The notes below the pieces were generated by a model, which was not told the DNA's origin, did not search any database, and was given only the letters and a program-made list of their open reading frames with translations. This document shows, piece after piece, positions 58,702 through 64,000 of a DNA stretch of 64,000 nt. Numbering within the stretch: the first letter of the stretch is position 1; each line of letters opens with the position of its first letter. The stretch comes from Spirulina major PCC 6313 (GTDB lineage: Bacteria; Cyanobacteriota; Cyanobacteriia; Cyanobacteriales; Spirulinaceae), in the NCBI RefSeq assembly GCF_001890765.1, contig NZ_KV878783.1, positions 4,182,771-4,246,770 of the forward strand, in the 5' to 3' direction. Both the position numbers and the translations under genes were made by a program.

Positions 58702-59424
58702 TCAGCAGCCTTTCAGGGCATTTTGTTGGGCGATTAACAGGGATTGAATGCCATCTTGGGCAAGGTCGAGAACGCGATTCAGTTGGTCGCGGTTAAAGCT
58801 CCCGGATTCAGCCGTACCTTGAATTTCAATCAGTTCTAAATTGCCCGTCATCACCACATTACAATCCAGATCCGCCGCCACATCTTCGGCATAGTTCAAA
58901 TCCAGCAGGGCTTGATCCTCAATCAACCCCACCGACACCGCCGCCACGGGATATCGAATCGGCGACACCGCCAACTCGCCCCGCTCGATCAAGCCTTGGA
59001 TCGCGAGGGCGATCGCCACATAGCCCCCCGTAATCGCAGCGGTGCGCGTCCCCGCATCGGCTTGCAGCACATCCGCATCCACGGTGATCGTCCGTTGACC
59101 GAGGGCCTCTAAATCCAAAGCCGCTCGTAAACTGCGACCAATCAAGCGTTGAATTTCTTGGGTGCGGCCGCCGAGTTTGACGAGTTCACGGGGGTGGCGT
59201 TGGGGAGTGGCACTGGGGAGCATCCGATATTCGGCGGTGAGCCAGCCTTGGTTGCTGGCTTCGAGGAATTTCGGCACACCGGGGGTAATACTGGCGGTAC
59301 AGAGCACTTGGGTCTGACCACAGTGAACACGCACCGATCCGGCAGCAAAGCGGGTGAAGTTGAGATCGAAAGAAACGGGGCGGAGTTCGTTAACGGCGCG
59401 TTGATCGGGGCGTTGCCAAGCCAT
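58702..59424 (-). CDS. rph: Ribonuclease PH
   Basis: A 240-residue phosphorolytic 3'-5' exoribonuclease that trims tRNA 3' ends. Motifs [13 protein letters not shown] at the start, [17 protein letters not shown] near residue 29, [16 protein letters not shown] near 85, and [22 protein letters not shown] near 118 are all conserved. It is convergent with cobL (15 bp apart) and upstream of no other gene on the strand except adk, 58 bp before it. Confidence 0.96.
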   Translation of the reverse strand: MAWQRPDQRAVNELRPVSFDLNFTRFAAGSVRVHCGQTQVLCTASITPGVPKFLEASNQGWLTAEYRMLPSATPQRHPRELVKLGGRTQEIQRLIGRSLRAALDLEALGQRTITVDADVLQADAGTRTAAITGGYVAIALAIQGLIERGELAVSPIRYPVAAVSVGLIEDQALLDLNYAEDVAADLDCNVVMTGNLELIEIQGTAESGSFNRDQLNRVLDLAQDGIQSLLIAQQNALKGC

Positions 59425-59482
59425 GGGGGTACACCAAGAGAGGGGGTTGCCTCTAGCTTAGGGGCTGTTTTGGCGGTTTGGC

Positions 59483-60034
59483 TCAGGGTTTAAGGTTTTG
59501 CAAGATTTCGGCGCTGATCGTCTTGGGGTCGCGGGTGGCATCGAGGTGGAGGAGTTTCCCCCGTGAGCCGTAGTATTCGAGGATGGGGGGAATTTGGTCG
59601 TGAAAGCGTTTAATCCGGCGGTGGAGGATTTCGGGGGTATCGTCGGGGCGCGATCGCGCTAAAGACCGCTCCAACATCACCGCTTCGGGCACGTCAAGAT
59701 AGAGCGCATAATCAACCGATTGATTAAAATCATCGAGCATGAAATCCAGTTCTTCGGCCTGGACGGTGGTGCGGGGATAGCCTTCGAGAATCCAGCCTTG
59801 ATCCATATTGTGGGCGAGGAAGCGCAGCCGAATCACCTGCACCATCAATTCATCCGGAACGAGTTCACCCTGGGCAACATCGGTTTTCACTTGGGCCCCC
59901 AAAAAGGTGTTGTCAGCGATCGCCTGTCGCAAAATTTCCCCGATGGAAATCCCCACCACATCCAATTCCGACTGAATCACATTTAACTGTGTCCCTTTTC
60001 CCGATCCGGGCCCGCCCAAAATGATCAATCTCAC
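59483..60034 (-). CDS. adk: Adenylate kinase
   Basis: A 183-residue short-form adenylate kinase. The P-loop is GGPGSGKGTQ near residue 7, the AMP site is SIGEILRQAIADN near 30, WILEGYPRTTVQAEEL near 80 has the conserved Asp replaced by Glu in the normal GFPR(T) loop context, and the lid is short, as expected without a zinc finger. Adenylate kinase balances ATP, ADP and AMP. The start is a GTG at 60034. The call could in principle be a close paralogue, since cyanobacteria often have several. Confidence 0.88.
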   Translation of the reverse strand: MRLIILGGPGSGKGTQLNVIQSELDVVGISIGEILRQAIADNTFLGAQVKTDVAQGELVPDELMVQVIRLRFLAHNMDQGWILEGYPRTTVQAEELDFMLDDFNQSVDYALYLDVPEAVMLERSLARSRPDDTPEILHRRIKRFHDQIPPILEYYGSRGKLLHLDATRDPKTISAEILQNLKP

Positions 60035-60103
60035 GCGCTTTTCCCTTGCTTGCGATTACTCTCCTTTTCTACTCTACAAGGGAAGCTAACCCCAACACTC
60101 CCT

Positions 60104-61483
60104 TTATCCCTCATCCTTACGCCGCAAATACCGCAACATCAACCCCCACGACCCAATCGCACAGACGACACTCGCCAGCAACGCCACCCCCAACGGATGC
60201 CACGCCACCCCCCCAAACATCGGATAATCCTCATCCTGCGCAACGATTAACCCCGAACTCGACGCGACGATCGCCCCCGCCGCGATTCCCGTCCCCACCG
60301 CTTGGATCTGATGCTGTAACTCCTGTTCATGCTTGGCTTGTTCAATCTCCGTCGTAGCTCGAATCGTATTAATTAAATCGCTAAATAACTCCCGTCCCGG
60401 CTCTAAATATTCTAAATAAAACTCAAGTTGCTGAAGATAATGCGGATACGTTCGTTGGGCAAGCTCTGACCAGTTCTTGAACTCATTTCCATTTACCGTG
60501 AGCAAATAGTCTAGCGAGACTTGAAAGTTATGAATATTCGATTTCAGGGTGGTGTGATGGGTTCTCAAGTCCCGTAGACAGCAGTGATAATAGAGCAAAT
60601 CTTGGGGAACCATTTGAATCATTTTTGCTAAAGTGTTCAGCTTATTCTGAGCATCTTGATTCAGCGTGGTGTAGAATTGCGCAACTTGTTTTTCAAGTTT
60701 TTCATAATACAATGTCGCCTGTTGATGGCTCGCTTTCGCCTCTGCATAAACTGCCTTAACTTTTACAAAACTCCACAGCAAGTCTCTAAAAAAGAGAGAA
60801 TTTTCAGAAAACTGCTCCCCCTCAAACTGATGCGGTTGTGGCAATAGCATCCATAGCGTTAACCCTGAAGCCTCGAACCAAAAACCACGACTATTAAACC
60901 ACACAAACTCACCCCGAAATTCAGGCTGTAACCCGGTCTGCTCACAGAGTGCGATCGCCCATTGTTCTGCATCTAACCGCGTTGGTTCACCCAACTGTTC
61001 ATCTTGTTCACCATAAAACACCAGCACCCGACCTAAACTCGCGGTAATATCCTGAATCAAACAGTGCGCATGAAAGGGCTTGAGATCGGCTAATCCTAGC
61101 TCAAAAGGCCAGTCATCAATCGGGTTCAGGGTCAGCGTGAGGCAATAGGTATCGTTCAGTAAATAGGGTTCAATGTCCCCCGTGAGTTTAAACCCTGCCG
61201 TCGTCTGGATTTGACCGAGGGTGATTGCATGATTATGGGGGGTTAAACAGCCTCCAGAGTGCTGCTTTTCTGCTTCAGGGTGGTAGATGTAATTACCATT
61301 GTGGTCGGGTGTGTAGGACACGAGATGAGACTTGAGATTTTGGAGTTCAGGAAAGGGGTAGACATTACCTAACTGAATCAAGCTTGTCCACAATTGCTCA
61401 CCTTGATTGGGCAAGGTTTCCGGAAAGCCACCCAAACTTTGTTTCAGGTGAAAAGCATAAAGGGTCAGAGTGATGTTTTTCAC
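60104..61483 (-). CDS. Stalk protein with two C-terminal TM segments, CHAT-associated
   Basis: A 459-residue protein starting at GTG, 3 bp after the HepT stop. Residues 1-220 form a mixed domain of unknown fold. Residues 225-370 are helical. A charged coiled coil (IRATTEIEQAKHEQELQHQ near residues 370-390) leads straight into the first hydrophobic segment (about 393-412), and a second one follows at about 430-450 (LGVALLASVVCAIGSWGLML). The gene at 12438-13898 has the same plan, and both lie downstream of a CHAT gene. It is likely membrane-anchored with its bulk in the cytosol. A pore-forming or membrane-active role is a hypothesis. Confidence 0.65.
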   Translation of the reverse strand: MKNITLTLYAFHLKQSLGGFPETLPNQGEQLWTSLIQLGNVYPFPELQNLKSHLVSYTPDHNGNYIYHPEAEKQHSGGCLTPHNHAITLGQIQTTAGFKLTGDIEPYLLNDTYCLTLTLNPIDDWPFELGLADLKPFHAHCLIQDITASLGRVLVFYGEQDEQLGEPTRLDAEQWAIALCEQTGLQPEFRGEFVWFNSRGFWFEASGLTLWMLLPQPHQFEGEQFSENSLFFRDLLWSFVKVKAVYAEAKASHQQATLYYEKLEKQVAQFYTTLNQDAQNKLNTLAKMIQMVPQDLLYYHCCLRDLRTHHTTLKSNIHNFQVSLDYLLTVNGNEFKNWSELAQRTYPHYLQQLEFYLEYLEPGRELFSDLINTIRATTEIEQAKHEQELQHQIQAVGTGIAAGAIVASSSGLIVAQDEDYPMFGGVAWHPLGVALLASVVCAIGSWGLMLRYLRRKDEG

Positions 61484-61486
61484 AAT

Positions 61487-61825
61487 TCAAGGCACTTGTA
61501 GCAGAGTTTGTATTTTTTGACGCAGTTCGGGGATACTTGATTCTAAGGTTAGCCACACTCGTTCGGTGTCCACGCCGTCGTAATCGTGAACTAATTTATC
61601 GCGCATGCCTGCCATGGCTGACCAAGGGATATCCGGATGCTGGTTTCGTAATTCTGGAGAAAGCCGTTTAACAGCCTCGCCTAAAATGGCAATTTGGTAG
61701 AGCACAGCGGATTGGGTCTTGAGGTCTTGAAAAAACTTGGATTTATTGGTGTTTTCGACAAACGCCAAACTTAGATCAGCCGCTTTAATGATGTCGAGTA
61801 ATGAAGCGCGATCGCGAGAATTCAT
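61487..61825 (-). CDS. hepT: HepT-like HEPN toxin (DUF86)
   Basis: A 112-residue all-helical HEPN protein. The RNase-type motif R-x4-H-x-Y appears as RDKLVHDYDGV near residue 74. In known pairs HepT is either an mRNA or tRNA nuclease controlled by MntA, which adds AMP to its Tyr. Its start overlaps the MntA gene by 4 bp, and its stop lies 3 bp before the two-TM protein's GTG. This puts the toxin-antitoxin pair and the membrane protein in one translational unit. Confidence 0.85.
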   Translation of the reverse strand: MNSRDRASLLDIIKAADLSLAFVENTNKSKFFQDLKTQSAVLYQIAILGEAVKRLSPELRNQHPDIPWSAMAGMRDKLVHDYDGVDTERVWLTLESSIPELRQKIQTLLQVP

Positions 61826-62157
61826 GATTTTCTGTTTTGAGCATAAATAACACGAGCAGACCCAAGAATATTTGTTTTCCGAATAGGGTTAGAACTCTTT
61901 TCAATCACTTGCTTTTCCACTAAATCAACATCCCGCTGAAAATACCGTGCGAGTTCTTGTTCCATGGTGACTAAATCTAAGATTGTCCAGGGACTATTTG
62001 GCGCGAAGGACACTAAAACATCAATATCACTGTGGTCATTAAAATCCTCGCGTAGGACTGAACCAAACAATGCAAACTCCGTAATTTTCCATTGATCACA
62101 AAAGGCAGCAATATCTACCATCGAGAGCTGAATTTGTGGGTGGTGAATAATTGGCAT
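61822..62157 (-). CDS. mntA: MntA-like nucleotidyltransferase antitoxin
   Basis: A 111-residue minimal nucleotidyltransferase. The signature ALFGSVLREDFNDHSDIDVLV near residue 30 has the G-S motif and the DxD metal-binding pair. In the HEPN-MNT system it adenylylates HepT and blocks it. The ATG at 62157 (MPIIHHPQI) is chosen over a longer frame. It starts 47 bp after the CHAT gene. Confidence 0.85.
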   Translation of the reverse strand: MPIIHHPQIQLSMVDIAAFCDQWKITEFALFGSVLREDFNDHSDIDVLVSFAPNSPWTILDLVTMEQELARYFQRDVDLVEKQVIEKSSNPIRKTNILGSARVIYAQNRKS

Positions 62158-62203
62158 GATGACCTCAAAAACTGCTCTGCACACAACTGGCCCCACAGTC
62201 CGG

Positions 62204-64000
62204 TTAACAATCTGGATCGGGTGAGGGTGCGGGCGGTTGCTGGGGTGGGGGTGGCGTATTTTGTTTTTGGTTGTTGTCTAACAGTTCTGGCAGCGTTTGG
62301 CCTTGGGGATTGGGCCGAGTACCGCCAATTCCCATTTCTTGGGGTGTGCCTAAGAGCGGGTTAACCTCAGTGAGGGTGGCGAGTTTTTGGTTGTAGGCTT
62401 GTTTGAGGGATTCACGGGAATCAAGCCAGGCTTCAATCGCTTTGACGTTTTGGGTGTCATCATCGCCGATTTGCAACTGGTTGAGGTCTGATCGATGGGG
62501 ATCGAGAAGGGTGGCAAAGGCTTCACTGAAAAGAATTTTAAACGCTTCGATTTTGTCTCTGTCCCGTGCCATTTTTTGCTCTCCTTGTCCAACAATGCAG
62601 AAGGCCGCCCAATGATAGGGGGACTCGTAGGGGCGGCAGTTTGCCCCTTCTTTATTTTGCCTGGTTTGGAAAACTTGGGCGAGAATCTTGCGCCAATGGT
62701 CATCTAAGAGGGGGGATTTTTGTACCCAATCGTAAAAGCCGCTGTTGGTGGTTTCTCGCAGCCAGGTTTGGGCGGTTTGGAGGGCGGTGGTGAGTTGGCC
62801 GGGGTGTTGGTTGAGGGTTTCGTAGGTTTTGATCAGGAGCAGGGCGGTGGAGGCTTCATTGACTGACCAGAGGCTCATGAGGACGCTGGGGCTTCCGGCG
62901 AGGAGGAAGCCGCTGGCGATGCTGATATATTCGTCGGTGTCGTCTAGGGCGACTTGGCCGGTTTCGCAGGCGGAGAGGGTGACGAGGCTGCACGCTTTGA
63001 GGTTGAAGGTGGCGATGATTTGTTCTAGGGTGAGAACGCCATCGGCCAGGAGCAGGCCGGAGTCTAGGGGGGAGTTGGGGTTAAAGCTGCCGTGGCAGGA
63101 GAAGAAGAGGTGATGGGTTTGGGGGAGGTTTTTGTTGAGGAAGGTGGCGAGGCGGGCGTTTTCGCGGCTGAGGGTTTCTTGTTGGGGGAAGATGTTGCGG
63201 ATGGTTTCGACTTCGATTTCTGCCCAGTTGAGGTCGTTGGTGGGGTTTTGGATGGCGAGGAGGCGGTTAAAGTGGGGGCGGGGGCGGTTTTGGGCTTGTT
63301 GGAGGAGTTGGCAGTTGGGGGCGTAGGTGATGCCTTTGGGGAATAGGTCTTGGAGGGGGATGGGGCGCAAGGGGATTGGGCGCAAGCGTTGCGCCCCTAC
63401 GGAGTCATGTAGGGGCGGATTGTATCCGCCCTCTTCGAGGGTGATGGGTAAGGCGTGGAGGGGGAAGAGGTGGAGGTAGCGATGGGGGATGAGGATCAGT
63501 TTTTGGCAGGTGGGGAAGTTTTTAAACAGGTTGGAGAGGATTTCATCGAGGTGGAGGATTTTGGGGAGTTCTGCGAGGCGATCGGCTAGGGTTTCGCGCC
63601 ATTGGCTGTTGTTGCGGTTGCGGTAGTCGTTGAGGTAGGCATTTCCCCAGTCGATGAGGTTTTTTAGATCTTCCTCGGAAGATGTCCAGAGTGTGATCCC
63701 CCCTGCCCCCCTTAAAAAGGGGGGTTCTGAGGGATCGACCTCTGGTTTTAAAAAGGGGGGTTCTGAGGGATCGACCTCTGGTTTTAAAAAGGGGGGTTCT
63801 GAGGGATCGACCTCTGGTTCCCCCCCTTCAAAAGGGGGGGTTAGGGGGGGATCTGACATGAGGGTAAATGTGAGGAATTTATCCCCCAAGATGTACCATT
63901 CCAAAATGGCGGTTTCCTCATCCAGTAACTCTTGCATTCCCTGGAAATGCAGGGGTTTGTAGGGTTCGAGTTCCCGCTTTTCTTCCCGCAATTGGTTGAG
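62204..64000 (-). CDS. CHAT-domain protease, 5' end outside the window
   Basis: The frame is open to the window edge, so the N-terminus (probably more TPRs) is missing. The visible 598 residues contain a CHAT protease. The catalytic His is in FFSCHGSFN (codon at 63094-63092) and the Cys in LSACETG (codon at 62968-62966); the domain ends with the typical PYHWAAF near 62600. A C-terminal extension of about 120 residues follows, helical at first (ESLKQAYNQKLATL) and Pro-rich at the end. This extension is unusual, because CHAT proteins normally end at WAAF. Several repeats are read in frame inside it: 63712-63819, 63377-63440 and 62627-62649. It looks active, unlike the copy at 7063-11435. Confidence 0.8.
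   Translation of the reverse strand, partial: LNQLREEKRELEPYKPLHFQGMQELLDEETAILEWYILGDKFLTFTLMSDPPLTPPFEGGEPEVDPSEPPFLKPEVDPSEPPFLKPEVDPSEPPFLRGAGGITLWTSSEEDLKNLIDWGNAYLNDYRNRNNSQWRETLADRLAELPKILHLDEILSNLFKNFPTCQKLILIPHRYLHLFPLHALPITLEEGGYNPPLHDSVGAQRLRPIPLRPIPLQDLFPKGITYAPNCQLLQQAQNRPRPHFNRLLAIQNPTNDLNWAEIEVETIRNIFPQQETLSRENARLATFLNKNLPQTHHLFFSCHGSFNPNSPLDSGLLLADGVLTLEQIIATFNLKACSLVTLSACETGQVALDDTDEYISIASGFLLAGSPSVLMSLWSVNEASTALLLIKTYETLNQHPGQLTTALQTAQTWLRETTNSGFYDWVQKSPLLDDHWRKILAQVFQTRQNKEGANCRPYESPYHWAAFCIVGQGEQKMARDRDKIEAFKILFSEAFATLLDPHRSDLNQLQIGDDDTQNVKAIEAWLDSRESLKQAYNQKLATLTEVNPLLGTPQEMGIGGTRPNPQGQTLPELLDNNQKQNTPPPPQQPPAPSPDPDC
62627..62649. repeat. Palindromic GTAGGGGC-type repeat read in frame in the CHAT gene
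   Basis: GGGGCGGCA-GTT-TGCCCC follows a GTAG lead, similar to the repeat upstream of the other CHAT gene at 6993-7017. On the minus strand it codes for KEGANCRPYES just before the conserved PYHWAAF motif. Confidence 0.5.
63377..63440. repeat. Tandem palindromic repeats read in frame in the CHAT gene
   Basis: Two palindromes follow each other: GGGCGCAA-GCG-TTGCGCCC and TAGGGGCGGAT-TGT-ATCCGCCC. Both have the GTAGGGGC-type lead on one strand. On the minus strand they code for YNPPLHDSVGAQRLRPI without a frameshift. This part of the gene corresponds to a surface loop. Confidence 0.55.
63712..63819. repeat. Three tandem 36-bp repeats in the CHAT gene
   Basis: Three copies of a 36-bp unit follow one another (starting near 63712, 63748 and 63784). 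The landmark GGGGGGTTCTGAGGG recurs at 36-bp spacing. On the minus strand the unit encodes PEVDPSEPPFLK. The repeat is flanked by further CCCCCCT/AGGGGGGG palindromes. Confidence 0.75.

Noticed and set aside
63712-63819. CRISPR array from regular 36-bp periodicity.
   Set aside because: There are no spacers; the units are contiguous and coding.

Overview
The window is cyanobacterial chromosome. The octamer GCGATCGC (HIP1) recurs throughout. It carries a thylakoid NDH-1 subunit (ndhL), the cyanobacterial ATP synthase operon order atp1-I-H-G-F-D-A-C with a duplicated b subunit (b and b'), a Cph1-type phytochrome with its Rcp partner, NarM, a urtABCDE urea transporter and a carotenoid oxygenase. 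The genus cannot be fixed from the sequence alone; TPR-CHAT genes, toxin-antitoxin pairs and decayed transposons suggest a large-genome filamentous or colonial strain.

Layout. 1-6415: thioredoxin-like fragment, DUF72, ndhL-DUF3007, SF2 helicase, GAF histidine kinase, rsmE and a small exonuclease. 6416-13898: an accessory island. It holds a toxin-antitoxin relic (an antitoxin-like gene joined by deletion to the tail of an HNH nuclease gene), a TPR-CHAT gene broken by a 201-bp IS66-like MITE and by a 1320-bp IS4-type element, a RelE-type toxin-antitoxin pair, a small helical protein and a two-TM coiled-coil protein. 13902-25348 (minus strand): GT-C glycosyltransferase, GNAT, FdC1-like ferredoxin, PsiE, the ATP synthase operon and a methyltransferase. 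25542-30288: Dps, a glycine-zipper/ChaB stress protein, a lipoprotein, carotenoid oxygenase, NarM and exonuclease III. 30455-36308: urtABCDE, with UrtD carrying a TerB-like tail. 36797-41533: three overlapping signalling genes (phytochrome, Rcp1-like regulator, hybrid kinase). 41530-53441: ureA, map, two tRNAs, a glycosyltransferase, an HD hydrolase, acnB, a TIGR03032-TPR-glycosyltransferase fusion, a hexapeptide acetyltransferase and moeB. 53540-60034: a tnpB relic, msrP, an MBL hydrolase, ppa, cobL, rph and adk. 60104-64000: a second accessory island with a two-TM coiled-coil protein, a HepT/MntA toxin-antitoxin pair and a CHAT gene that runs off the window.

The most unusual observation is that the two accessory islands share one plan: CHAT protease, then a small helical protein (separate in island 1, apparently fused to the CHAT C-terminus in island 2), then a GTG-started protein with a long helical stalk and two C-terminal TM segments. 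In both, a toxin-antitoxin pair sits between the CHAT gene and the membrane protein gene. This looks like a caspase-like protease plus membrane effector module, possibly for defence or programmed death. Island 1 is inactivated by two transposon insertions; the visible part of island 2 looks intact. The function is inferred from architecture and synteny only.
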